32,500 bases of DNA, from the NCBI GenBank assembly GCA_000320545.1, contig ADNK01001706.1, positions 1 through 32,500 of the forward strand, written 5' to 3'. This DNA is from Bigelowiella natans CCMP2755. Lineage: Eukaryota; Cercozoa; Chlorarachniophyceae. Shown here piece by piece: positions 11,654-20,466 of the stretch. Both the position numbers and the translations under genes were made by a program. Below the pieces are notes generated by a model. It was not told the origin of the DNA. It was given only the letters and a program-made list of their open reading frames with translations, and did no database searches. Every line of letters begins with the position of its first letter. The stretch's first letter is position 1.

Positions 11654-12228
11654 AACGATTTGACTAACAATGTCACAGCAGCTAGAAGAACAGCAGGACT
11701 TTGGCTCGCAGGCCGTGCAAGGGCACGAGCAGAAACAGGAAAGGAAGGGCGATACGGACGCTAAGGAAGGAGGAGGAACACCTCCACAGGCACCGCCGGG
11801 ACCAGCACCCGGGATTAAGAAAGCAGATGCAGCAGCAGAGGCACTGGAGAACTTCTACGAGGCGGACGACGAGGACGTGGCCGCCGAAAGCAAGAAGGTC
11901 GTAATGGCATTACGAGCCTTGCGACCCAGGGCGAGCAACTACGCCAAACTGAAAGTATCGATAGAATACAAGTATCAGACACATGATGTTTGGGCAGCTA
12001 TCATGCAGACATCATGGATTACGAAGCAGACTTACCTCCAGAGTGGGCAGCTTTGTTTAGGAACGACGGGGTCTGGGCGCCTCGCGGGGGACGACCCAGA
12101 GCACCGTCAAGCAGCAGCAGCCGGTACAGCGGAACACCCAGTTCATGTCTGTTAAAACAGCACCGGTTATGATAACGAAATACAACGGGAAAAGAGGTGA
12201 GGCAAGGAGGTGGTGGAAGAACGCTAGG

Positions 12229-12297
12229 AAAGATAAAGGAATCCACTTACGTTACGGAGAAAGGCTACACCACGATGGAGGCAGCAGTGCAGGCTAT
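12229..12297 (+). repeat. Misplaced copy of a 69-bp gag segment
   Basis: Identical by eye to 12581-12649, 352 bp downstream in the same orientation. The downstream copy is in the gag frame; this one is out of frame and replaces capsid sequence. Template switching during reverse transcription is a likely cause (inference). Confidence 0.9.
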
Positions 12298-12580
12298 CCA
12301 TGGACCTTTACGAGACAGGCAGGACCCGGATCAGGCAGCTAGAGAAAATACACACTACAGTTAGTGGGCTACGAGACGTTGAGGCGATAATGAAGGCTTT
12401 TGTAAATGAACAGGATGCTAACTCCCTACCCCAGGCTATTAGAAAATACAGAGCAATGATGCAGCATGAGAGAGAACCTGTTAGAGACTTTGCCACGCGC
12501 TTCCAGGATATGATCGACGAACTACATGATTTTAATTACAACACAGGTGATGATCAGGCAAGGTTTGAAGAGTTCAAGTT

Positions 12581-12649
12581 AAAGATAAAGGAATCCACTT
12601 ACGTTACGGAGAAAGGCTACACCACGATGGAGGCAGCAGTGCAGGCTAT
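12581..12649 (+). repeat. In-frame source copy of the 69-bp gag segment
   Basis: The source copy, embedded in continuous gag coding sequence (KESTYVTEKGYTTMEAAVQA). Its only other copy in the window is at 12229-12297. Confidence 0.9.
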
Positions 12650-13177
12650 ATCCCTACGCGAGCAGGAGCAGGACCGCAAGTTTACCAGCCCTAAGGTACC
12701 TGGCATAGGAAACATTAACGCTATTAAGCCGCAGCGAGACTGGTACAAGGACAGGGAAGGTAACCGACGTTGCGGATACTGCTCACGTAAAGGGAAACAC
12801 ACCGCTAAAGACTGCAGAGACAGGAAAGAAGGACGACCCAGGATGACGATCAGGCAGCTCAACGAACACTACGAGAAGTTAAAGAGAAAGAAAGGCAGAG
12901 GACAAGGATATAACAACAGCAAATGGCAAGGCAGCAACAACGGGAAGAACAATAAATATAAGAACAAAAAGCAGAACAGTATCAATGCTATACAGCAGCA
13001 GATAAACGGAATATTAGATCACCTTAAGCAGGCGCCGACGAAGACAGCAGTACCAGCAACGCAGGACCAAGACAAGCCCATGACCCTAGACGACATAAAG
13101 AACTTAGGAGTATGCAACATTAATGACGAAGACGCTAACAGGACTATCAAAGTTGCTATGACCAAGGTTAAAGTTAA

Positions 13178-16100
13178 AGACAGCTACGGAGACTACAAGA
13201 AACTACTGCCCTTTGGGATAGTGGCAGCATGCCGAAGTCCTTCATAAGCCTAAGCACAGTAAGAAGGTTAGGACTATTGGATCAAGTGACTAAGAAAGAA
13301 CGTAAATATGCTCAAGCAGACGGAAGCTCTTCCATGAAGACCGTCGGTGAGCTAATGCTAAAGCTACAGATACCTGGCAGCGACGCGGAGACCCAAATCA
13401 AGACCCGAGTAGCCATGACTTTATCCATGGAACTACTCCTCGGACAGGATGCCCTAGAAAAATTAGGGGGGATCATATCATTCTACAATCACAAGATATA
13501 CTTTGCTAAGTTGCCAAAGAAGTCAGGCAGGACCATCAGCCAGAACATGATACGGCTTGACGAGTGGACCTCTGAGTCAAGCGTTAATGCGTTAGAGTTT
13601 ATGGACCTAGCGGACAACAAGCTACCTACACCTACCGAGCTACGGAAGAAGAACCCCGGCAAGACCATCCGACAGATAACGGAGCTACTGGACAAGACCC
13701 CCCCAGCTGATGATTGGGATATCGACAAAGGCAAAAAGTACATTAATAAAATATTAAACGAGAAGTACTCTGACATCACCAAGCCGACGACGAAGCCCTC
13801 CAGCAAGCTTACCCCAGTAAAGATCGAGCTAAAGAAGGGATACGAAGAGTGCATCATCAATGACCCAGAACATAGGCGACCGGAAGCGGACTGGGAAAAG
13901 ATAGAGTGGCAGATCAATGAATGGGCAAAGGAAGGGAAGATAGAGCCAAGCAACTCACCATGGAACGTGAGACATGTGCTAGCTAAGAAACCTACTTACC
14001 CTTTCTTCCGCCTGGCGCACAACTTCATCCGCCACAACCGAGTAATAAAGAGGATCCAGACACCTACACCAAGGATAGATGACGTTATTGAACACGTCAT
14101 AGGATACAAATACTACTCTTCCCTAGATAAAAATGAATCATACATGCAGACACCCATCCACAAAACCTCCCGCCCCATTACCGCGTTCTCCAGCAGGCAC
14201 AGGAAGTGGCACTTCGTCGTATTCCCTTACGGCCTAAGCATATCAGGGGATGCGTTCAGTAGTCAGAACTACAGGGCATACACACATGATGGGATGGCGT
14301 CTGTGTTGTGGGTGTTTGTGTTTGTGTATGTGGATGATGACATAATATGTACCAACACAGTCGTCGCTCAGATCTTCCTCCTGGAAAATATATTTATTAG
14401 GTTTGCACACTTCGGTTTTACTATTAGACTGCAGAAGTGTACATTCCTAGCTACAAGAATCAAGTGGTGTGGATATTACCTGGAGCAAGGCCGCATCACC
14501 CCAAACCCCGAGAAAGTAGCAGCACTACAGCAAGCCCCTAAACCTAAGAATGCAAAGGAGTTAAAGTCATTCTTGCAGACTGCAGCTTGGATACTACGTA
14601 GGTTCTCCCCTACCTACGCTAGGACTGCAGCTGCTTTTACTACTGCTTACCGGAAGGAGAACTCTGTAGGCCTCAGCTTCGCTAAGGTGTGGGCCAAGGC
14701 TGGCCTTGATGCCCACTTCGATAACCTAATAAAGTTATGCAGCAACACCCTATTGAATGCTAAGCTAGACACTACTAGACCAGCTACCCTATGGACAGAC
14801 TGGTCTAAGCTAGGTATGGCTGCTGTACTTACCCAAGACCAGCAGATCATACGGGTGTGGGGCAGGGCCTGCACAGCAGCTGAGGCCAAGTACAGCCCTA
14901 CAAAAGGAGAGTATAAAGCCATGACTGAGGCGCAGAGGAAACTAAGATACTACCTGCTGTCGGTGCCCAGCTTCACCTTAATGACTGACCACAAGCCCCT
15001 CCTAGGCATCGACCGCAAGCTCGAAGCGCCTAACGATGAGTATGCAGCTATGAGGGCGGACACGGAAGAGTTTAGGGACAAGAGGACAGTGGTCTACGCA
15101 CCAGGAGACAAGCAGCTTGCTGACTATTTCAGCAGGCTGTTCGAAAAGAAAGTCCCTACCCAGGTCACCCCTATGGTTAACGCGATTACCTTCGAGGACG
15201 GCGACTTCCTGCCTGAGCCAGAGGAGCTCCAGCACCTTCAAGAACACCTGGATAAATACAAACACAAGCATGAGGTACTTAGTGATAGGATATATGTATA
15301 CACTAATAATGTTAGGCGTACCTACGTGCCACGGCGGACCAGGGGAGCCCTTCTCTTTACCGCCCATGGACCTGCACACGTAGGAGAAAACCATATCACT
15401 GCTCTACTCTACCATTACTACTGGCCCTACAAGCTAAAAGAGATAAGGACATACCTGCGTGGCTGCAGGTGCTCCAGCTTGAAGGCGGCAGGCGTCGCCA
15501 CCAAGGAGTCCAGCAAGAGCCGTGCATCTAAGAAAATCAAAGCAAGGAACTTCTTAGATATCGTGCAAATTGATGTTTATAAGTACGATGGCTATCACTA
15601 CCTTACCTTCGTTGATGTGGCCACTGGAAAGTGCTGGGTTAAAAAGATTATCAAGGTCAACGTTGCTAAGAAGAACAAAGGCTTATATAAGCAGAGGCTT
15701 ACTAACTGCTACCGTACCTGGGAGTCTGAGCTCCAGGCTATCCCTGATGAAGTTAGCATAAACAAGATACCAAAGAAGTTACATGTGGATAATGAGACCT
15801 CTCTTCTACAGCTACCACACCCTAATATTGATGCCTCACCTGTATACTATGCCCAGTCCAACTCCAAGGTAGAGCGACTCCACCGCACCTTGGCCAACCT
15901 AAGCAGGATAAATAGCACCACACCAGACAAGATACAAGGGTTAGTAAACGACACCTTCACGTCTGGGGGAGGTATCAAGGATAAGGAGAGGGAAGAAGGC
16001 GACGACAACGACGACGATACCGAGAGCGAAGACGAGAAGGTCCCGTACGATGGCCGAGTTCTAAAGGAAGGACAGTATGTTAGGGCCAAGGTAAATCTGA

Positions 16101-16636
16101 GATCGAGAAATAAACAAGACCCCTTCTGGGGTGGCGTTGCAAAGGTTACCGAGAGGAAGGGGAGGAAGCAGTACTACATCTATGATGGGAACAGGGTCAC
16201 CTTGCGCCACATCAGTCACCTAAAGAATTATGATATCGGTGAGAAGCTCCTAGAGGATGTTAAAGTAAACCCTACTGTGTGGGAGCGAGCAATGCCTTGT
16301 TTAGGACCCCGACCTAAGTTCGATGTGGAATATGGAAACAATAAGGTCAGGGTGAACGACGATTGGCGCATGAAGATTGTCTATCTAGGCTACCCTGGAT
16401 TACGAAATATGGAGAGGGTAGCTATGAAAATAAAGGACGGAAAATATCAGCTACTCTACCTAGCTGTTCCCGACTTACCCTTTGAGCACTGGTATAAGGT
16501 CCTGGGGGACCTTGATGCAGAGGGCTGGTATGGACACGAACCTAAGGACGAAGGTGAGTTCTGGGTAAGCGACAAAGGAGATAAGGTTAGAGAGGAATCT
16601 ATTACCTGGTGGTTGGTGAAGTTCCGAAAGCGATGA
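13178..16636 (+). CDS. pol: pol polyprotein: protease, RT, RNase H, integrase
   Basis: The frame opens after a stop at 13175 and overlaps the end of gag by 70 bases, minus one relative to it, so expression probably needs a -1 shift. I see no canonical slippery heptamer. The protease active site DSGS lies at 13217-13228, before the first ATG (13229). Counting from that ATG, LLGQDAL ends the protease, RT has the catalytic Asp near residue 300 and YVDD at 367-370, and RNase H has TDWSKLG (Asp 524), then KGEYKAM and TDHKPL. The integrase catalytic residues are Asp 782, Asp 854 and Glu 882. The gap of 27 residues between the last two is shorter than the usual 35, and the zinc finger's second cysteine pair is CRC rather than CxxC. 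A GPY/F-like region follows, then about 120 unrecognised residues to the stop. No internal stop is present. Confidence 0.92.
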   Translation, partial: RQLRRLQETTALWDSGSMPKSFISLSTVRRLGLLDQVTKKERKYAQADGSSSMKTVGELMLKLQIPGSDAETQIKTRVAMTLSMELLLGQDALEKLGGIISFYNHKIYFAKLPKKSGRTISQNMIRLDEWTSESSVNALEFMDLADNKLPTPTELRKKNPGKTIRQITELLDKTPPADDWDIDKGKKYINKILNEKYSDITKPTTKPSSKLTPVKIELKKGYEECIINDPEHRRPEADWEKIEWQINEWAKEGKIEPSNSPWNVRHVLAKKPTYPFFRLAHNFIRHNRVIKRIQTPTPRIDDVIEHVIGYKYYSSLDKNESYMQTPIHKTSRPITAFSSRHRKWHFVVFPYGLSISGDAFSSQNYRAYTHDGMASVLWVFVFVYVDDDIICTNTVVAQIFLLENIFIRFAHFGFTIRLQKCTFLATRIKWCGYYLEQGRITPNPEKVAALQQAPKPKNAKELKSFLQTAAWILRRFSPTYARTAAAFTTAYRKENSVGLSFAKVWAKAGLDAHFDNLIKLCSNTLLNAKLDTTRPATLWTDWSKLGMAAVLTQDQQIIRVWGRACTAAEAKYSPTKGEYKAMTEAQRKLRYYLLSVPSFTLMTDHKPLLGIDRKLEAPNDEYAAMRADTEEFRDKRTVVYAPGDKQLADYFSRLFEKKVPTQVTPMVNAITFEDGDFLPEPEELQHLQEHLDKYKHKHEVLSDRIYVYTNNVRRTYVPRRTRGALLFTAHGPAHVGENHITALLYHYYWPYKLKEIRTYLRGCRCSSLKAAGVATKESSKSRASKKIKARNFLDIVQIDVYKYDGYHYLTFVDVATGKCWVKKIIKVNVAKKNKGLYKQRLTNCYRTWESELQAIPDEVSINKIPKKLHVDNETSLLQLPHPNIDASPVYYAQSNSKVERLHRTLANLSRINSTTPDKIQGLVNDTFTSGGGIKDKEREEGDDNDDDTESEDEKVPYDGRVLKEGQYVRAKVNLRSRNKQDPFWGGVAKVTERKGRKQYYIYDGNRVTLRHISHLKNYDIGEKLLEDVKVNPTVWERAMPCLGPRPKFDVEYGNNKVRVNDDWRMKIVYLGYPGLRNMERVAMKIKDGKYQLLYLAVPDLPFEHWYKVLGDLDAEGWYGHEPKDEGEFWVSDKGDKVREESITWWLVKFRKR

Positions 16637-16655
16637 AGGTCTAAGGGAATAAGGA

Positions 16656-16687
16656 AGGAAGGAAGGAGCAACGTGACTTGGGGGAGG
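16656..16687 (+). other. Polypurine tract region before the 3' LTR
   Basis: A purine-rich stretch with GGAAGGAAGGAAGG ends in GGGGGAGG at 16680-16687, directly against the 3' LTR. This is the expected position for the plus-strand primer. A short pyrimidine-containing interruption separates the two purine blocks, so the last 8 bases may be the functional core. Confidence 0.7.
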
Positions 16688-17013
16688 TGTAGCGCGTACC
16701 ACTACGCGGGCACAAGTCACGTGCGACAACAAAGGGGTTGTCGCGGATATAGAATATAGATAACGTAGATATTAATACAGCATAGGCACGTGGGTTCCGG
16801 CGGGACTCATGGCAGCACACCGGAAGTGTGCTGCCCCACGTGCGGCGGCATTCGCGAAAGCTTCGCGAATGATTACGCAGTGCACGATTTAATAAAAATA
16901 TAATCTTTAATAAAAATAAACACAACTCTTCAAAAGGAAGCAAACGTGCCTTTCCCCCCCCCTGCCTACTTGTGCACGTAGCGCCTCGGCCTGTGAACAC
17001 CTTACGCGCAACA
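16688..17013 (+). repeat. 3' long terminal repeat
   Basis: 326 bp, same sequence as 11305-11630 as far as I can read, including the C tract and all hairpins. It is followed directly by TCAAATCGC, which does not repeat the 5' flank. Confidence 0.95.
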
Positions 17014-17604
17014 TCAAATCGCTTGTTCTAGTGTTCTCTAGTTCTAGTCGTCGCATTGAAACTTGACAAAAGTGTTGTAGGTTTTATTCTCGCTTCCATG
17101 CATTGCTAGATTAGGCATTGCCATTCCCCACATCTAGGTGTGCTAGACGATGCCCCACAGATGCCGTGCATATCCACTAGATCACAAAATGTCCAGATTC
17201 GGCGCCAAGCACGCATGTCTAGATGTGCAGTGCTCAGTGCTTTCCGCACAAATGCGATTTACATTCAATGCCAATGTGTTTGTTAAAGACAACTCTACCT
17301 TCTAATCATTCACTAAAGCAAGGGAGGTACATGAGTCACAATCATTGGCTGTGCAAAAGAGGATGTTGAACTAGCAATATTTTACATTCTCTTCCGTTCA
17401 TGACTTAAGATCTCGGACTTTTACTGTAGCAAATACAGGGCTTTATGTACATATTTATTCATTTTTGGCAAGTTTACGTTGATGATTTTTTCGAGAAAGG
17501 GACTTGACGACTTCTTGTCTGGAACTGGACGGTCTTCATTTACTGTACTGTAATAGGGTCGCCACACTGCGGGCGGGGGCAAGATACTGCATGCTGTTTG
17601 CGAC
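17014..17604. other. Spacer after the retrotransposon
   Basis: About 17040-17280 is word DNA (TCTAGA, CTAGTT, GCATG, TGTGC); about 17290-17600 is ordinary AT-rich sequence and probably holds the promoter of the next gene. A 61-codon frame on the minus strand (17421-17606) is discussed among rejected items. Confidence 0.5.
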
Positions 17605-18191
17605 ATGATCCTAAAGTCGCAATTCCGTCGGTTGAATGTACTGAATCAAACGACCAAAGTCAGTGCTAAGGATGGCGCGTTTATGAATTCCAACGAATCA
17701 CATGTTGAATACCTGCATGGTAGGCTGCTCCGTCCAGTCGAGAAACGTAAACTTTATATTGTCAAAACAGCAACGAGAAGATCGTGCATAGCCTCTCAGG
17801 CGGTGGCTTTTGAGGGAATAATTTCACACAGGAAAAGATAAACTTCGTCTAGGTTTCTTGCATTTGTGGATGACGGATCTACCTGGTCTCCGCAGGAGGA
17901 GAATGTCACACCGAAGCAGAGATATTTGGGCAGATGCACCGATCTGGGGTTGACACGGTACTGCTTCCTCCCGACGAAGAAGGCCAGCTTCCCAACCTAT
18001 CACAGGATAGTAAGTCTCTACCTTTGCATTCACGCTGCAAAGCAAAGTTTCGTGGAAGTTTCTACCAATGGATTGATGCTAATCCCGACGATGTCCCCCG
18101 ATTTCCACGAGGGCGTTCGGCCTTGCCCATCTTGCAACTTCAAGATCTGGACGAAGGGGCACGGAGACAAACCAAGGAAAAAAATGATTAG
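17605..18191 (+). CDS. Hypothetical protein, exon structure uncertain
   Basis: Not recognised. An ATG at 17605 opens a 78-codon frame; a second open frame from about 17896 runs to TAG at 18189-18191. A donor after 17718 (CATG|GTAGGC) and an acceptor at CTCCGCAG (about 17895) are phase-compatible and would join the two. The downstream part reads GVDTVLLPPDEEGQLPNL and later FYQWIDANPDDVPRFPRG, hydrophilic and protein-like. A competing reading uses another frame at 17896-18008 and removes a 38-nt intron (donor GTAAGT at 18009). The gene converges on the minus-strand gene ending at 18397. Existence is likely; the model is weak. Confidence 0.4.
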
Positions 18192-18396
18192 ATGAATAGG
18201 GAAAAAGAAAGGATACTACAAGTACTACAACAACACTACCATTACTACTACTGCTCCTACCTTGCCACGATGACGGAAGAAGCCATCACAACCGAGTCCC
18301 CAGGAATGCGAGCAGTCGCCGATCCCGTACCTTGTTTGTTTCATACCATCAATATGAGTGTTAGAGATTGTAGAAACGTGTCTGCATTTCATTTCA

Positions 18397-19337
18397 TTAC
18401 GAGGATTCTGTCTTCCGACGGAATTTTCTCGGGTCAACGATTCCAATGGCCATTCGCCCGTGGGAGCCATCGCCATCGTGCGAATCAGCAGCGCGGCAAT
18501 CAACGCGGAAGGTCAGCTGATGAATGGTGCTTTGCACGGAACCATATCCCAGAATTGTAAATTTGTGTGAACCCTGACCGCAAATAGCACAGAGAAGATT
18601 GTAAATTTGTGTGAACCCTGACCGCAAATAGCACAGAGAAGAACAGGCCATGTAGATCAGACACTGGGTAACGATGTCAACTTCAATATTTAGCTGACAC
18701 GTGTGACAGTATTTACTCGTATTCCTGGGAATTTTCACTAAAAGTTTGGGACACTGGATTCTTCGAGGGTTTGTCATCTAAAGAAAAGGTAAATTACTTT
18801 CAACTTCCACTTCTTCCGTTGAGGGGCAACCCTGGTGACAGTCGTAAACGCAGTCTCCCTCGGGCTAAAGACAGTGGGCGGCAAACTTGAAGCATCGAAG
18901 GCAGCGCAGTTGCGTGCATACGTTGAGATAATGTCGACGACAGCACTTCCCATAAGACGGAGAAAATCAGGGGAAAGCGCATCCTTCAGGTGGTCTTCTT
19001 CGCTGGGCCGTCGCCTTAGCGCCGGTGGTGTTGGCTTCAAGGAGGGAGATGTTGATGGGGAGCGCGGCACCTTCTCTCCCTTCTTTTTAGTCACAATGAT
19101 CTCAACACCGCTTTCGGATCCTGAGAGATACTTAAGAACATTCTCCTCCAACAGTTGGTCGCCTCCGCGGGTGTACAGCCCCCTGGCCTTGCAGCAGAGC
19201 TTTTTAGAGGCCAGTTTCAGCAGGTCATTCACCACGCTCCGAGCTTCAAGGTTTTCACCAAGTTCGTAAATTATCGGGCGCTTCACGTTGCGTTTTCTAT
19301 TCGGACTCAGCACCAAGCGTATCCTCGAGACAGTCAT
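18397..19337 (-). CDS. Hypothetical protein with an N-terminal ubiquitin-like or DCX-like fold and CxxC pairs, 2 exons
   Basis: Exons 19337-18831 and 18777-18397 join in phase through a 53-nt GT-AG intron, about 295 residues. The first 95 residues (start MTVSRIRLVLSPNRKRNVKR) alternate strands and a helix and include ARGLYTRGGDQLLEE and GVEIIVTKKKGE. That pattern resembles doublecortin or ubiquitin-like folds, but I cannot assign it. A Ser/Pro linker follows, then a helical region. Exon 2 has CxxC pairs (YCHTC, CAIC) suggesting zinc binding, and ends GIVDPRKFRRKTESS. A 44-bp tandem duplication lies inside exon 2 and changes the frame between its copies, so the middle of the exon could be mis-modelled. 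The gene is divergent from the ubiquitin-like membrane protein gene. Confidence 0.55.
18554..18641. repeat. 44-bp perfect tandem duplication
   Basis: Two head-to-tail copies (18554-18597, 18598-18641), identical by eye, inside the second exon of the minus-strand gene. 44 is not a multiple of three, so the copies are read in different frames. On the transcribed strand each copy holds GGTCAG, which can act as donor (GT) and acceptor (AG). Confidence 0.9.
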
Positions 19338-19792
19338 GGCCGATCGATCTCCCAATTCTTTTGCGATCTCGTGGCTGTATTCACTCCTAGTGCCGGCAGC
19401 AGCAGGTTATCTATCTCACGCAACAACTGGAAAGAGGTAGGGTTTAGTAACTCTTCCCCGGTACACGTTGGCGCAATCGCTACCTGAGAGATGGAGGAAA
19501 TAATGGCTGTGGTGTTTCGTGCGGTTGGGGGCTGGTGGCAAATGGCCAGGGAATTAGGGTTTGAGTGAGGAGGGGCAATGACGCAACCGGTTCTTGCCGG
19601 TTTCCACTCAATATCTACCTATTTGACCTGTCGTAAATCGACAACAACTCATATTTTATATGTACGACAACAAATCAATTCTCTCAACAGAGAATAATTT
19701 AATAATTCGGCCATGCATTCGACCGTTGCTCATGGAACTCACAGCCGTGAACAAGCCGCACGCAAAGAAATCCTGAAATCTCGCGGAAAAGC
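19338..19792. promoter_or_regulatory. Divergent intergenic region
   Basis: 455 bp between two divergent starts, the expected promoter region of both. Only one CTAG is seen. A single telomere-like motif (TTAGGGTTT, near 19555) is present; one copy is not meaningful. An upstream exon for the ubiquitin-like gene may lie here, because the first strands of its fold are not obvious in the first exon I call. Confidence 0.45.
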
Positions 19793-20466
19793 ATGTCGCA
19801 GCGAGAGCTTTTTCTCCCAGTTGAGCAAGAGCAAAAAACCATGGCATTTGATCATCGCGATGGAGAACAAAAACCCAAAACAGCCACTATAATCTACAAG
19901 GGAAGGAGACTGAGATCCAATGACTCGATTTCGAAAGTGAAGGATGGCGATGTGCTGCATTGTTGGATCTCTTCCTCAGTTCTCTCGTCGTCCTCACGCG
20001 ATGATCAAGGTCTCAACACGCAAAATTGGGACTTCACAGCCAACACACTACCTTGATTGCCCTAACCACACATCAACCTAACTTCATGAGGACTCCGCAT
20101 CTCATGCCATCGAATGTTGTGCGGTGGAGATTGACATAACGAACGACCATAGTAGAGATAACGTTAGGAAAACCCCACTTGTGCTACATGTTTGTCCCCT
20201 TCTCAGATCCTATCACGTCACCTGCATCCGATAGCGACGATGCTGATTCCTGCTGCGGCTTGTGGATGTGCGAAAACCTGGCGCCCAGGCATGTGTTTTG
20301 GGCGTTGGTTCTTGCCATCCTCGGGTACTTCTGGGGACTGCTGTTGACGAATGGAATGCGGTATTTTAACATATTCAGCGTCGTTATGCTCGCTGGCCTT
20401 TCCGTTGTGGCCATGCAGCACATGAATCTTGGGAGCAGCAACAGCAATTCGCAGGATGATAGTTGA
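19793..20466 (+). CDS. Ubiquitin-like domain protein with two membrane segments (TMUB-like), 2 exons
   Basis: Exons 19793-20009 and 20207-20466 join in phase (197-nt intron), about 158 residues. Exon 1 contains ATIIYKGRRLRSNDSISKVK followed by DGDVLHCWIS. This is the second half of the ubiquitin-like fold as seen in TMUB and HERP-type membrane proteins (consensus LIYxGxxLxDxxxLxxxxIxDGxVxHC). After a Ser-rich acidic linker come two hydrophobic segments, HVFWALVLAILGYFWGLLL and YFNIFSVVMLAGLSVVAM, forming a hairpin, then a short polar tail. Family members sit in the ER membrane and work in ER-associated degradation; that role here is inference. The first half of the domain is poorly matched, so the true start may lie in an upstream exon. 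Confidence 0.75.

Larger units (their letters stand above)
11670..13247 (+). pseudogene. gag: gag, frameshifted and carrying a misplaced 69-bp duplicate
   Basis: Structural capsid/nucleocapsid gene of the element. Gag-like sequence runs through three frames: an N-terminal Gln/Glu/Pro/Ala-rich part from ATG 11670, a piece at about 11990-12140, a capsid-like piece (ITKYNGKRGEARRWWKNARK) at about 12145-12228, and the long remainder from 12300 to 13247. Each shift goes in the same direction. At 12229-12297 a copy of sequence from 12581-12649 sits out of frame where capsid sequence should be. The remainder has a capsid end (FATRFQDMIDEL) and a zinc knuckle (CGYCSRKGKHTAKDC, CX2CX4HX4C), then a basic Lys/Asn-rich stretch. 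As written this gag cannot make a full protein, so the copy probably needs Gag from a relative. Confidence 0.85.
11305..17013 (+). mobile_element. Ty3/gypsy-like LTR retrotransposon, recent, gag broken
   Basis: 5,709 bp with two 326-bp LTRs that look identical. LTR ends are TGTAGCGCG and CGCGCAACA, an inverted repeat with one mismatch. Order inside: candidate primer site, gag (frameshifted), protease, reverse transcriptase, RNase H, integrase, polypurine tract. RT-RNase H before integrase is the Ty3/gypsy order. Identical LTRs mean a very recent insertion or recent LTR homogenisation. No target-site duplication is visible: the five bases before are TGCCC and the five after are TCAAA. The element lies in a non-genic spacer downstream of the Myb gene and in the same orientation. 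Confidence 0.95.

Noticed and set aside
17421-17606. 61-codon minus-strand frame with a protein-like composition
   Set aside because: Its ATG overlaps the ATG of the plus-strand gene at 17605 on the opposite strand, so both are unlikely to be real. It has no family match and no splice links. It could be a small gene if the plus model fails.
19550-19560. Telomere-like motif TTAGGGTTT
   Set aside because: A single copy in a promoter region has no telomeric meaning, despite the telobox protein elsewhere in the window.
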